A program made the position numbers and the translations under genes. Below, in pieces: positions 23,794-33,065 of a stretch of 64,000 nucleotides of DNA. The notes beneath the pieces are model-generated. The model had not been told where the DNA came from. It ran no database searches and was given only the letters and a program-made list of their open reading frames with translations. Source of the DNA: Viridibacillus sp050278625 (GTDB lineage Bacteria; Bacillota; Bacilli; Bacillales_A; Planococcaceae); the NCBI RefSeq assembly GCF_050278625.1, contig NZ_JBNNTI010000001.1:124001-188000 (forward strand), given 5' to 3'. Position 1 is the stretch's first letter. Each line of letters opens with the position of its first letter.

Positions 23794-24822
23794 TTAGTGG
23801 TCCTCAATTAGAAAACGCTGTACAATTTCCTCTACTGTACCTGCCTTTACTAAAAATACATTTTTCCCAGCCCACATTGAAAGATATTCTGCTTTTCCTT
23901 GTTGACCTGCTTCTTTACGTATTTCCTTTGTTAAATCATTTTGTACTGGATAAGGTGCAATAGGTTGATCTTTCATATAAGTCATAAAATCATTTAAGAT
24001 CCCTCTTGCTGCTTTTCCTGAAAAAGCAGCTGTCAAAGCTGTAACGTCTTTTTCTGATTGTAAAATGGCTTCTTTATGTAGAGGATGAGCCCCGCTTTCC
24101 TCAGCTACTAGTAATGCTGTACCAATCTGAACAGCATCTGCTCCTGCATCAAGCATTTCATCCATTTGCTGTTTTGACATAATACCCCCAGCAGTAATAA
24201 TGGGTAATTTTATTTTTCCAGTAGTTGTTTTTAATAGCTCAATTGTAGGGATTAAAACGAATGGCTCTAAAAACGTTCCACGGTGCCCTCCCGCCTCTCC
24301 TCCTTGTAAAACAACTGCATCTAATCCTGCTTGTTCAACTGCAATTGCTTCGTCAACAGTCGTTGCAGTGCCAATGCAATAAACATTATGTTTATGTAAA
24401 TATGAAATTATTTCCTGATCTGGTATTCCGAAAGTAAAAGAACAAATTTTCACACCTTCATCAACGACAACTTTTACTTGCTCTGCAAATTCACTGGTAG
24501 ATAATTTTACTGGCTCTTCTAATAAGTTAAGCTCTTGTAGAAATGGCTTTAATGCCTCGTGCGCTTGTGCAATTTGTTCATCTGATGCATCTACTTTTTC
24601 TGGAACAAATAAATTGACAGAAAATGATTTGTCCGTCAACGATTTTACTTCTCGAATACAATTTCTAGTCGCTTCTGCAGTTAAATACCCAGCCCCAATA
24701 GAACCTAAAATGCCTGCATTGGCACTTGCTGCTACAAATTCAGGCGTCGTCACTCCAGCCATCGGTGCTTGTACAATTGGTGTAGCTACCCCTAACGTAT
24801 TTTGAGCAAATAAAGCTCCCAT
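23794..24822 (-). CDS. Nitronate monooxygenase / FabK-like flavoprotein
   Basis: About 342 residues with the TIM-barrel FMN fold shared by nitronate monooxygenase (2-nitropropane dioxygenase) and FabK. Visible blocks are PIVQAPMAGVTTPEFVAA near the start, VVLQGGEAGGHRG (about 170-182), PIITAGGIMSKQQMDEMLDA, and GADAVQIGTALLVAEESGAH for FMN phosphate binding. The catalytic HAGG/QGxEAGGH-type loop is kept, which fits nitronate monooxygenase better than FabK. fabI elsewhere in the window makes a FabK role less needed. I use the ATG at 24822, which follows AAGGGGTG. It lies 13 bp after a 53-residue membrane protein gene. Confidence 0.86.
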   Translation of the reverse strand: MGALFAQNTLGVATPIVQAPMAGVTTPEFVAASANAGILGSIGAGYLTAEATRNCIREVKSLTDKSFSVNLFVPEKVDASDEQIAQAHEALKPFLQELNLLEEPVKLSTSEFAEQVKVVVDEGVKICSFTFGIPDQEIISYLHKHNVYCIGTATTVDEAIAVEQAGLDAVVLQGGEAGGHRGTFLEPFVLIPTIELLKTTTGKIKLPIITAGGIMSKQQMDEMLDAGADAVQIGTALLVAEESGAHPLHKEAILQSEKDVTALTAAFSGKAARGILNDFMTYMKDQPIAPYPVQNDLTKEIRKEAGQQGKAEYLSMWAGKNVFLVKAGTVEEIVQRFLIEDH

Positions 24823-24835
24823 TACCAACACCCCT

Positions 24836-24997
24836 TTATGTTTTCTTCTCACTTAATAATACCGCGCCTAATATAGTCAGCGCTAGTCCACCCCAAGATA
24901 ACACTTCATGATACCCAAAATTACGGAGGAAAAATTTACCAGACATAATTAGTATACCAATTATTAAAATAATGGCCCCAACTGTTTTGCGATTCAT
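24836..24997 (-). CDS. Small membrane protein, 53 residues
   Basis: An unrecognised protein starting MNRKTVGAIILIIGILIMSG, with two hydrophobic helices (about 5-20 and 34-48) and a positively charged loop between. AAGGA lies 11 bases before the ATG. It ends 13 bp before the nitronate monooxygenase-like gene, and its stop region overlaps that gene's ribosome binding site, so the two are likely co-transcribed. Too short for most gene finders. Confidence 0.6.
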   Translation of the reverse strand: MNRKTVGAIILIIGILIMSGKFFLRNFGYHEVLSWGGLALTILGAVLLSEKKT

Positions 24998-25282
24998 ACT
25001 ATCACATTCCTTCTGTACGGCTATCTATCACATTTATTATAGCTATATGCCAATATTTTATCATTTATAAATCCTTTACAATTCTCTGTTTAATTTGTAT
25101 TTTATTATTCATTTTTTCTACAATTTAGGTTGGAAATGCAATATGATATATTTTTAAATTATTCTAAAATGAACTTGTAATCATCATGGAAAAAAATTAA
25201 GTAGTTATACAAAGTGGAAAAATAATGATAACATTGATAAATATAGTTATTTATAACATTTTGTAGAGAAAGTAGGAATTGA

Positions 25283-26056
25283 ATGATTTATGAAGCAGAT
25301 ATCAATGTAAGAAAAAAGCTAATACCACTTTTTGAAAATATGGATAGTACTATTATCCTTTCATGTTTACAAGGACATATGGGCACTGCTTGGGTAGATG
25401 ATCTTGAAAATCCTAAAGTGGCACAAATAACGGTTGGGATTTTTGTATTTTATGCAGGAAACCCTAATACAAAGGAAGCTGAAGAACTACTATATAATCT
25501 ACCCGATTATACACTTGCAATTGTTAATACCGATGAATGGAAAATACTAATTGAAAAAATACATAATGAATCTATAGAAAAATTTCAACGATATAGATTT
25601 GAAAAGTCGCCTGAACATCTGGACAAGAGCCATATACAGAACTTATTATCTACACTACCCGAAGGTTATGAACTAAAAAAAATAGATGAGGCTATAGCGA
25701 TTGAACCATCTCTTCATGAACTTTCCGAAGACTTTATAAGTCAGTTTAATACTATAGATGACTTTATAGATAGAGGAGTAGGTTATGCAATTTTAAATGA
25801 TGGGAAAGCTGTGTGTGGGGCCACATCATATAGTATTTATGATGACGGAATTGAGATTGAAGTTGCTACACACCCTAATCATACAAGAAAAGGCTTAGCA
25901 ACAATAGCCGCTTCTGCTTTGATATTAGATTGCCTTGATAGAGGAATATATCCTAGTTGGGATGGAGCTAATATGGAGTCTGTTAAATTAGCTCAAAAGC
26001 TCGGATACATTTTTAAAGAATCTTATGATACTTACTTTATTGAATATAAGAAATAA
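25283..26056 (+). CDS. GNAT_acetyltran-type acetyltransferase
   Basis: 257 residues with an N-terminal domain (about 1-120) and a C-terminal GNAT fold (about 130-257). The acetyl-CoA loop is EVATHPNHTRKGLATIAASA (about 193-212), followed by LDRGIYPSWDGANMESVKLA and QKLGYIF. The two-domain layout matches the GNAT_acetyltran Pfam group, of unknown substrate. No strong ribosome binding site is seen (AAAGTAGGA 9-10 bases upstream). It stands alone between non-coding stretches. The call rests on motif order. Confidence 0.8.
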   Translation: MIYEADINVRKKLIPLFENMDSTIILSCLQGHMGTAWVDDLENPKVAQITVGIFVFYAGNPNTKEAEELLYNLPDYTLAIVNTDEWKILIEKIHNESIEKFQRYRFEKSPEHLDKSHIQNLLSTLPEGYELKKIDEAIAIEPSLHELSEDFISQFNTIDDFIDRGVGYAILNDGKAVCGATSYSIYDDGIEIEVATHPNHTRKGLATIAASALILDCLDRGIYPSWDGANMESVKLAQKLGYIFKESYDTYFIEYKK

Positions 26057-26174
26057 TTCAAAAGGTTATTTTTGTTTAGGCGAAGAGAAAATTGGCTAGA
26101 GTATGAGAAGTATTTGTTTAATAAACCTGTTGTTCTGGTTATTTTGTTTTTCCACTATAAAGGAGTGACTCTGC

Positions 26175-26390
26175 ATGCGAAAAGGAATCATTGATCGGTT
26201 TGAAAGGGAAGTTGCAGTTGTTGAATTTGAAAATGGTATAGAAGATTTTCCTCTTACTCAATTACCTAAAGGTGTACAAGCAGGAGATGTATTACTATTT
26301 GAAAGTGGAAAAATTACAATTGATTCAGAAGGCAAAAAACAATTAGAACATGAAATAGTTGATTTAATGGATGAGTTATTTAAGGATTAA
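26175..26390 (+). CDS. DUF3006 protein
   Basis: 71 acidic residues beginning RKGIIDRFEREVAVVEFENG, the typical start of DUF3006, a small all-beta protein. In other Firmicutes it often sits beside a secreted ComEC-like metallo-beta-lactamase gene; none is present here. AAAGGAG precedes the ATG by about eight bases. Its 3' end runs into repeat copy B, whose terminal hairpin with a TTTTTCTT tract may serve as its terminator. Function unknown. Confidence 0.85.
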   Translation: MRKGIIDRFEREVAVVEFENGIEDFPLTQLPKGVQAGDVLLFESGKITIDSEGKKQLEHEIVDLMDELFKD

Positions 26391-26489
26391 TCTAAACTTA
26401 TATACTATCTAAAAACACACAATATTCATTGTTTTATAATTTTAAATTCTCGATAAATTAAGCAAGGAAAAAACGTCCATTCGTATAAT

Positions 26490-26703
26490 GCCCTGACGGA
26501 AACGATTAATCGTTTCCGCCAAGGCTTTTTCTTCGATGCCGTTAATTTCCGTTCCGGCGGACGCTTTCCTGGGGACGAACCTTAAGCCTCCACGTCTCTA
26601 TCGCTCCTGCAGGGTCTCAAGAAGTTCGGTAGTTCCCCAAGGAGTCGCCTCCTGCACTCCAATCAACTAGTTTTATCGTTTTTCTGAGTTTTTCATTCTT
26701 TCC
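26490..26703 (-). repeat. Dispersed structured repeat, copy B
   Basis: The inverted partner of 968-1180. Its terminal hairpin is at 26490-26525, followed on the plus strand by TTTTTCTT. The same GGGGA/TCCCC, CGAAC/GTTCG and TTGAG/CTTAA pairings can form; the last has changed from G-C/A-T content to a G-U pair without losing the helix. Substitutions relative to copy A cluster in the predicted apical loop. The right end abuts a helicase remnant. Confidence 0.85.
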
Positions 26704-26704
26704 G

Positions 26705-27115
26705 ATTCCACCTAACCCTTTATTGAAAGAACTAATTCAAGGTGGTGCTGTCCATGGTTTCCAAACAAGAAACATTCACTCCAGCCCTTATATGGCGCTT
26801 TACGCCGTCTATCAATTCGATGAAATGATAAAAGGAAAATTTCCATTAAAACCAACTTCAAATGAAATCACAGAGGAATTAGTCTATTGTCGTCAAGTCG
26901 TGGAAATGCCTGGCTATAGTGCAAAGGGCTTTGAATTTACTACGGTAGTACTTGCTGATGCTGATGAGCGAAAATATCCATCAGAACTAGATGCGTATTT
27001 GCTCTACACAATTTCGTCACGTGCCACTAGAAAGTTGTTCATCTTATATACAGACAAACTAGCAACATCACTTCAAAATGTTAATTCTACACTTTGGATA
27101 AGTGATAATAAATAA
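26705..27115 (+). pseudogene. C-terminal remnant of a UvrD/HelD-like helicase
   Basis: The plus-strand frame holds GYSAKGFEFTTVVLADADER and LDAYLLYTISSRATRKLFIL, the motif V and VI blocks of superfamily 1A helicases, spaced as in HelD-type RNA polymerase-recycling proteins. Nothing upstream encodes Walker A or motifs I-IV: the frame comes straight out of repeat copy B, with PIPPNPLLKELIQGG as the first helicase-like residues. The only start in frame is a TTG at 26723 without a ribosome binding site. This is the last 135 or so codons of a gene whose 5' part is gone. UvrD/PcrA or RecD2 parentage is also possible. Confidence 0.65.
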
Positions 27116-27335
27116 AATCCAATATGATCATCTTTCTACACATTAGTAGATGCTTGTTTATATAAAATTTAAGAAGTATGCACAGTAAAAATCGCTGTGC
27201 ATTGTAAAAATATTTAATATTCACGTAAAACCAATTTTAACTAAGCTAACTATGATAAAAAAATATTTGACCTACGTTTATTACTATTAAAATCTATTCT
27301 TCCGAGTAAAATAAATTTGGAACAATTACATAAAA

Positions 27336-27366
27336 AAATCCACGAGATTATATTTCTCGTGGATTT
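27336..27366 (-). terminator. Terminator of the M20 peptidase gene
   Basis: A 12-bp perfect stem (AAATCCACGAGA / TCTCGTGGATTT), then TTTTATG on the minus strand. Confidence 0.85.
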
Positions 27367-27384
27367 TTATTGCTAACTATTGGA

Positions 27385-28569
27385 TTAGTAGTTCTTGTTT
27401 TCAAGCAAATATTTTAATGTTGCAGTTCCTAAAGTATTTGCAGCTATTAACATTGAACGTTCATCAATATTAAATCTAGGATGATGATGAGGGTAAACTT
27501 CTTCCGAATTTGGATTTTTTGCACCTGTAAAGAAGAAAGTACCTGGGACATGATTTAGATAATAGGCAAAGTCTTCACCACCCATTATAGGCTCACAAAC
27601 ATGAAGTTCATCAACTCCTGGAACTTGAGGTGCTAAGTCCATAATAAATTCCGTTTCTTTTGTATGATTAACAACAGCAGGATACCCACGCACAAAATTA
27701 TATTCATAATCAGCTTTTGTTAAATAACATGATGCTTTTAGAACGTCTTCAATTTCTTGTTCTAATAAATCGCGTGTTTCCTCATCAAATGTACGTACTG
27801 TTCCTTTCATGTATACAGAATCTGCTATTACATTAAAAGGATTTAGTGCTTCAATATGTCCAATTGATACTACAGCAGGTTTAATCGCATTAACACGACG
27901 AGCTACTAGTTGCTGTAGATTTGTGATAAATTGAGCAGCAATAACGATAGAATCTTTTGTATTACTTGGATCAGAACCATGTCCGCCCTTTCCTTTTACC
28001 GTAATATATATACCATCAGCCGCTGCCATTAGAGGACCTTCTTTTATCAAAATATTACCTAATGGTTCAGTAGCCCATAAATGTGTACCAAATATTGCGT
28101 CTACTCCTTCTAAACAACCATCTTCTATCATTGCAATAGCCCCACCAGGAGCAAGTTCTTCAGCATGCTGATGGATGAATACGATTGTTCCTTCGAACTC
28201 ATCTTGAAGCTTATTTAATACTTTTGCTAATACTAAAAGGGTTGCAGTATGCCCATCATGCCCACATGCGTGCATGACGCCATCTACTTTAGATTTGTAT
28301 GGTACATCATTTAATTCTTGAATTGCTAAAGCATCAAAATCAGCTCGAAGTGCGATTGTTTTACCTTGTTTTCCACTATGTAATTTTGCGACTACACCTC
28401 GGCCACCTACACCTTCAGTCACTTCATGCCCAAGGTTACGATGGTATTCGGCAATATATTTAGGTGTATTTACTTCTTCGAAAGATAATTCTGGATTTTC
28501 ATGTAGGAAACGTCTTATTTCTATCATTTCACTATAATATTCTTTCAATAAGTCATATAATTTTTCCAT
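27385..28569 (-). CDS. M20 family metallopeptidase / amidohydrolase
   Basis: A cytoplasmic enzyme of 394 residues of the M20D type (HipO, IAA-amino-acid hydrolase, N-acetyl-diaminopimelate deacetylase group), hydrolysing N-acyl amino acids with two metal ions. The metal and catalytic block HACGHDGHTATL starts at about residue 100 with the conserved Cys102, and the pair EE follows in FIHQHAEELAPGG. The dimerisation domain (about 180-290) contains GKGGHGSDP. The C-terminal metal ligand is in the HHHPRF stretch. The substrate is not decided by sequence; the true DapL-pathway deacetylase normally sits beside dapH. Good ATG start; monocistronic. Confidence 0.9.
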   Translation of the reverse strand: MEKLYDLLKEYYSEMIEIRRFLHENPELSFEEVNTPKYIAEYHRNLGHEVTEGVGGRGVVAKLHSGKQGKTIALRADFDALAIQELNDVPYKSKVDGVMHACGHDGHTATLLVLAKVLNKLQDEFEGTIVFIHQHAEELAPGGAIAMIEDGCLEGVDAIFGTHLWATEPLGNILIKEGPLMAAADGIYITVKGKGGHGSDPSNTKDSIVIAAQFITNLQQLVARRVNAIKPAVVSIGHIEALNPFNVIADSVYMKGTVRTFDEETRDLLEQEIEDVLKASCYLTKADYEYNFVRGYPAVVNHTKETEFIMDLAPQVPGVDELHVCEPIMGGEDFAYYLNHVPGTFFFTGAKNPNSEEVYPHHHPRFNIDERSMLIAANTLGTATLKYLLENKNY

Positions 28570-28683
28570 GTAAATTCCCTCACTTAAAGTAAATTGAATT
28601 ACCAGGTCTCAGTGGCAATCCTAATAAGAACTAAAATACTTAAACAATAAAATCCGTCCAAAATAAGCAATTATTTGAGATGC

Positions 28684-28989
28684 TACAGATTTGAACATTT
28701 TCTCAGCAAAATCAAGAGTCCACCTGTTTCATGCTCACGTAATATACCATTAGATGGTACATCAGCAATTAATAGAATGATAACATAAATAGCTGCAACA
28801 AATGTTCCTAAACCTGATACTATTAGGAATTAATAGTTCATCATTGCGCGTCCAGTATGTGAACTTCGCCAGTACCCATGCTAAACCTAAGATAAAAAAC
28901 GCAGCATGACAAAGAGCGTCCTGGAACGGTAATTTATTGCTCGCTTTCTCTACTCCATCTTAATCTTCTTTTTTTGGTTTTTCTTTCAT
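28684..28989 (-). pseudogene. Broken small membrane protein gene
   Basis: The minus strand reads MKEKPKKED, a stop, then DGVEKASNKLPFQDALCHAA and FFILGLAWVLAKFTYWTRND. After a one-base shift it continues with GLGTFVAAIYVIILLIADVP and SNGILREHETGG. A single 100-residue protein with two membrane segments is implied, broken by one stop and one frameshift. I do not recognise the family. It lies upstream of the M20 gene on the same strand. Confidence 0.45.
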
Positions 28990-29510
28990 CCTTTTCGTTA
29001 TCGAACCGTATTTTTCTGAACATTTAAATTATAGCGAATGATTGGTTATATTGATATAGTGTGAACTATGAAAATTACTTATTGTTTTCAGAGATTTCTT
29101 TAAAAGAATAAAAAATATATTTTCATTACTCAAAATAGAAATAAATTGTCTTTTCTTATAATAAACACTAATGAAAAATACAAAACTAGCTACTAACTCG
29201 CATAAAAGAGCTACCACTGAAATATTAATGTAATAATTGTAAAAATAACCCTATCGTTAATTTAGAACACACTCTCTAGAAACCATTTATATTCCTATCC
29301 TTAATGTTTTATCCCCCCTTAGTACCATTGTATATATTTCCTAATTGAGCAACATGTATGAGATGCTATACCTTTTTAAATAGCTATTCGAAATACTTTC
29401 TACTATTAATTCCCCTTATATTTAATGTGTAATTAATGTATTTGTAACCATAATATACCTAGTTATTGATAAACTAAATTAGTAAGATCCATCATTAAAG
29501 GAGAGACAAT
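28990..29510. other. Non-coding stretch, nothing recognised
   Basis: A+T-rich DNA. A hydrophobic minus-strand frame (29029-29217) has no ribosome binding site and low-complexity composition, so I do not call it. Confidence 0.4.
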
Positions 29511-30088
29511 ATGGAGGACATTAACAATTTTGATTTGATCGAAAATTATTAACCTCTGGGAAGGCATTAGAGTTGGGATGCGGACCCGGTAGAAATGCAA
29601 TTTACCTAACTGAAAAAGGTTATAGTGTAGATGCAGTAGACTTATCTGTAGAATCACTAAAATGGGCTAGGGACAGAGCGATAGAAAAAGATATTTCCAT
29701 TAATTTTATTAATCAAAATATTTTTTATTTACAGATAGAGAATTCTAATTACGATTTAGTTTATGATTCAGGTTGTTTTCATCATATTGCTCCACATAGA
29801 AGAATGGATTACATTGATTTAATAAGAAGATCCCTTAAGCCAAAAGGATACTTTGTTATTAACTGTTTTATTGAAGATGGACCTTTAGGCGGCTCTAGTA
29901 TTTCTGATTGGGAAGTATATCGAATACAAAGTTTACAGGGAGGATTAGGATTTACTGAAGAAAAATTAAGGCGTATCTTTCATGACTTCGATTGTATTGA
30001 AGTGCGTAATATGAGAGTAGTCGAATCAAACGAGCCCGTTTTTGGTGTAGACGGATTACTTACTGCTATCTTTCAGAAAAAGGGTTGA
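29511..30088 (+). pseudogene. Class I methyltransferase with internal deletion
   Basis: AAAGGAGAG and an ATG at 29511 start MEDINNFDLIENY, then a stop. One base off, the frame continues SGKALELGCGPGRNAIYLTE with a full SAM motif I, VDAVDLSVESLKWA, VYDSGCFHHIAPHRR and a complete C-terminus. Family members have some 30-40 residues between these parts, so a short deletion with a frameshift removed them. Translation could restart only at an internal TTG/ATG near 29573 lacking a ribosome binding site. Probably inactive. Confidence 0.65.
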
Positions 30089-30101
30089 AACTAAAAACTT
30101 A

Positions 30102-30129
30102 AAAAGCCTCTCCAACTGGAAAGGCTTTT
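30102..30129. terminator. Bidirectional terminator
   Basis: AAAAGCCT / AGGCTTTT stem with flanking A/T tracts between the convergent methyltransferase remnant and the SRPBCC gene. Confidence 0.72.
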
Positions 30130-30144
30130 CGAAGTAATTCTCTA

Positions 30145-30591
30145 TTAAACTTGAACTAATCTAATTTTATTTGCTACACGTTCAGTTAGCATAGTTGTTG
30201 CTTTTGGTAATACCGCTTTGAATACTGGATTTAAAACTGGCGCTACTAAACCTCCAGCATTTACTTCTAAGAAACCGACCATTTCTGTTTTTTCAGCCTC
30301 TAATGATGTTGCTTCAAAATAGCCATTTCCAGTAAATTTATCTGTTAAACCAATAAGGTTAAATGTAATTTTAGATGGTTCTACCCAATCAATAATATCT
30401 ATTTGTACTTTTACAGTTTTTTTCAAGACACCTACATTGCCAGCAAATGTCCAAGTAGATTGACGATCATTAATAATTTCATGTTCTCTATATCCAGGTA
30501 CAAGTGTCGCCCATTTTTCCATCTTGCTAACAAAGTTCCAAACTTCAGTTGCTGGTAATGGAATTTCTACTGCATGTGATGCTGTTGCCAT
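30145..30591 (-). CDS. CoxG/SRPBCC family protein
   Basis: 148 residues of the START/SRPBCC fold, beginning ASHAVEIPLPATEVWNFVSK and VPGYREHEIINDR, which matches the CoxG-like subgroup (carbon monoxide dehydrogenase subunit G). No CO dehydrogenase genes are nearby, so a CO role is not implied; such stand-alone proteins may bind hydrophobic ligands or help membrane anchoring. The C-terminal helix (about 120-145) closes the hydrophobic cavity. It is monocistronic, with a terminator just downstream. GAAAGTAG lies before the ATG. Confidence 0.85.
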   Translation of the reverse strand: MATASHAVEIPLPATEVWNFVSKMEKWATLVPGYREHEIINDRQSTWTFAGNVGVLKKTVKVQIDIIDWVEPSKITFNLIGLTDKFTGNGYFEATSLEAEKTEMVGFLEVNAGGLVAPVLNPVFKAVLPKATTMLTERVANKIRLVQV

Positions 30592-30963
30592 AATCGTTCA
30601 CTACTTTCTCTATTGAATATTTACAATTACTAGTATAGCGAAAATTTATCAAATAATCGACAAATAAATACATATCTAAAGTACTTTTTATCCTTATTTT
30701 TGATTAATAAGTAAAACAATTTTATAGCTAAAATAGCATATTTATAAGTTCATTAACTATTACACCTCCATCCATTAGGTCTTAATGCTCACGGAAACTA
30801 ATGTTAGTCAAGTTTAATAATGATAACTTTGATTGTAGTAGCTAATTATTGTCCAATACAATTTAGCTTGAATGAAAATATTATTTACATATATATTATT
30901 TGGCTTTAAACTCAATAAACATTTCGCTGAAAAAATGCTATTCTTCCCTAGACGTATACCCGT

Positions 30964-31161
30964 TTATTTTATAAATAAACCAAAAACCCTAACAATTTTT
31001 CCGTCAAGCTCTTTTTTCAAGTGCCTAACAAGCCCCATTGCCATTTGAAAACCAACTTTATGACCTTGTATAAGTGTCCTTTTTTGTAATTAACGCCGTA
31101 TCAACACCCGGTCTCATAATAACAAAAAGCGTTAGCAATAAAAATGTCCAATAAACCCCAT
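30964..31161 (-). pseudogene. LysE-family exporter remnant
   Basis: AAGGAG and an ATG at 31161 start the remnant. In shifting frames it reads FLLLTLFVIMRPGVDTALIT, then RTLIQGHKVGFQMAMGLV, the first membrane helix and the PGxD / GxxxG block of LysE/RhtB exporters. A jump then leads to KELDGKIVRVFGLFIK, like the family C-terminus. Most of the middle is missing. Two frameshifts plus an internal deletion leave no working protein. Confidence 0.55.
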
Positions 31162-31681
31162 CACTTTCAACTCCTTAGAAAATAAAGAATAATTTAATTT
31201 AATTTAATTATCCTTAACCAATTGAAATTAATTACAACGTTATCAATTAGGTGGTCTTTTAAATGGAGCAAATAGATAATAAAAAAGTAGAACAACTTCG
31301 AAAGGGAAAAGGTATTAACAAAGACACTAGGGTGCCCACTTACTATTTTTTACTGGAAGATATAAATAAGGTTTAAATTAATCGTAAAATTTCTAAACCA
31401 TATAAAGTTAGTTATTCATGATTTAAGTTATGAACTACCTTCTGCGGATATGCAAGGACAGTTATCGAGTTCTATCTTATATATCCCATCACACGGAGAA
31501 ACTTCCATCAAATACTCTCAAATAAAGGTGAAGAGCTAGCCGCTATTTTTAAAGGTACAGTGCAGTATAAATTCAAATTCAAGGCCAAATAATCCCCTCC
31601 ATGAATAAGACATTATGAAGATTCTATCTTTTTTTACCCCTAAATGTTCGAACCCATTTAAAGATAGAGGGAGTAAGGAAA
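31162..31681. other. Non-coding stretch with short unassigned frames
   Basis: A 37-codon plus-strand frame at 31263-31376 (MEQIDNKKVEQLRKGKGINK) is followed by broken frames including HDLSYELPSADMQGQLSSSI (about 31418-31480). These look like a decayed gene that I cannot assign. Confidence 0.3.
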
Positions 31682-31712
31682 AGGTCCCATACTAATTACT
31701 AGTATAGGACCT
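31682..31712 (-). terminator. Terminator of the MFS transporter gene
   Basis: AGGTCC-c-ATACTA / TAGTAT-a-GGACCT stem, then TTTTCCTT on the minus strand. Confidence 0.75.
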
Positions 31713-31715
31713 CTT

Positions 31716-32885
31716 TTATGCTTGTTGTGGTTTTTTCCAAAAGAATGCCATACCATAGCTAATAACGAGTACAACCATAGCAAAACCATAAGGGTATTGG
31801 ACATTGATATCAAATAGAATACCTGCTATAGCTGGTCCGATAATGTTTCCGACACTTGTAAATGTAGAATTTAAGCCACTTACAAATCCTTGCTCATTGC
31901 CGGCTATTTTCGATAAATATGTCGTCAGTGCAGGTCTAATTAAATCAAACGTTAAGAAGATGACTAAAGTAACTGATAATACTAATACATAAGCTGACAC
32001 TTGTATCATAGCAACCATAAATACAGCTGCTACTGCTAGACATATTCTTATCAAACGTATTTCTCCAAGCCAACTCGTTAAACGGTCGAAAGCAAAAACT
32101 TGAGCAACTGTTCCCAATATACCACTAATTGTAATAAGTAGTGCAATATCTTTTGCTGTAAATCCAAATTGATGGTCTAAATACAGTCCATATACTGTTT
32201 CATATGTTGCTAGTCCAAATGAAGATACTAATATGATTAGCATTGGAATAAGGTACACTGGTTCCAGAACTTTTCTAAATCCTGGCTTTGTTGTTGGCTC
32301 TGGCGCTTCACTGTTCTCATCCAAATTAGGTGCAGTTTCCTTTAAAAAGAATAAGGAGAAAATTGCTCCCGAAAATCCTAATCCAGCCGCAAAAAAGAAC
32401 GGTAATCTTGTGTTAAGTTCGGCTAAAAAACCGCCTATTCCAGGACCAATTATGAAACCTGTATTAATGGCTGCTGCCACATAACCCATTGCTTTTGGAC
32501 GTTGTTTTAATGTCGTAATATCCGCAACATATGCCGTAACAGCAGGCATAATAAATGCCGCACTTATTCCACCTAACATGCGTGAAGCATATAGAACTTT
32601 TACATCATGACCGAATCCAAACAATAATTCAGAACATCCAAATATAAACATTCCAATGACGATCATTTTTTTTCGACCAAATTGATCGACCCATCTACCA
32701 GCAATTGGTGATACTAATAATTGGACAAAAGAAAATGCAGCTATTAAGTAGCCCATTGTTGCTCCACTTAAATGCATTTCTCTCATTAAAGTCGGTAAAA
32801 CAGGAATAACAAGACCTATTCCTAAAAACACAACTAATAAATTTGTTAACACTAAATATAGTGCTTTTTTCTTACTACTCTCCAT
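31716..32885 (-). CDS. MFS multidrug efflux transporter (Bmr/Blt/NorA-like)
   Basis: A twelve-helix major facilitator of 389 residues, using the proton gradient to export drugs. Motif A in the loop between helices 2 and 3 reads GRWVDQFGRKKMIV (about 62-75), and motif C in helix 5 reads GFIIGPGIGGFLAE (about 147-160), the antiporter signature of drug:H+ exporters. Length and motif spacing match the Bmr/Blt/NorA group. A TetA-type pump is possible but less likely. There is no linked regulator gene of the BmrR type nearby. Confidence 0.9.
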   Translation of the reverse strand: MESSKKKALYLVLTNLLVVFLGIGLVIPVLPTLMREMHLSGATMGYLIAAFSFVQLLVSPIAGRWVDQFGRKKMIVIGMFIFGCSELLFGFGHDVKVLYASRMLGGISAAFIMPAVTAYVADITTLKQRPKAMGYVAAAINTGFIIGPGIGGFLAELNTRLPFFFAAGLGFSGAIFSLFFLKETAPNLDENSEAPEPTTKPGFRKVLEPVYLIPMLIILVSSFGLATYETVYGLYLDHQFGFTAKDIALLITISGILGTVAQVFAFDRLTSWLGEIRLIRICLAVAAVFMVAMIQVSAYVLVLSVTLVIFLTFDLIRPALTTYLSKIAGNEQGFVSGLNSTFTSVGNIIGPAIAGILFDINVQYPYGFAMVVLVISYGMAFFWKKPQQA

Positions 32886-33029
32886 ATCTGTTCACCTATT
32901 CAGCATCATTTGCTCACTGTTTTCCAAACATATCAAATGCTTCTCCTATAAATTTTTATACTCTTCATCCTACTACACTTTTATGTAGAGTTGGGCATTT
33001 TTTACTTTTATTATTATTTTCTCATAAAA

Positions 33030-33057
33030 AAAAGCTCTTTTTTAACAAAGAGCTTTT
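33030..33057. terminator. Terminator of the C40 peptidase gene
   Basis: An 11-bp stem (AAAAGCTCTTT / AAAGAGCTTTT), with TTTTTATG on the minus strand. Confidence 0.8.
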
Positions 33058-33065
33058 AGGCTTGT

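Noticed and set aside
23794..24822. FabK-type enoyl-ACP reductase
   Set aside because: Same fold, but the QGxEAGGH loop fits nitronate monooxygenase, and fabI is present in the window.
29029..29217. 62-codon hydrophobic minus-strand frame
   Set aside because: No ribosome binding site, low-complexity A+T-driven composition, no recognisable motif.
30145..30591. Carbon monoxide dehydrogenase accessory function for the CoxG-like protein
   Set aside because: No coxMSL or related genes in the window; the SRPBCC fold alone does not support a CO role.
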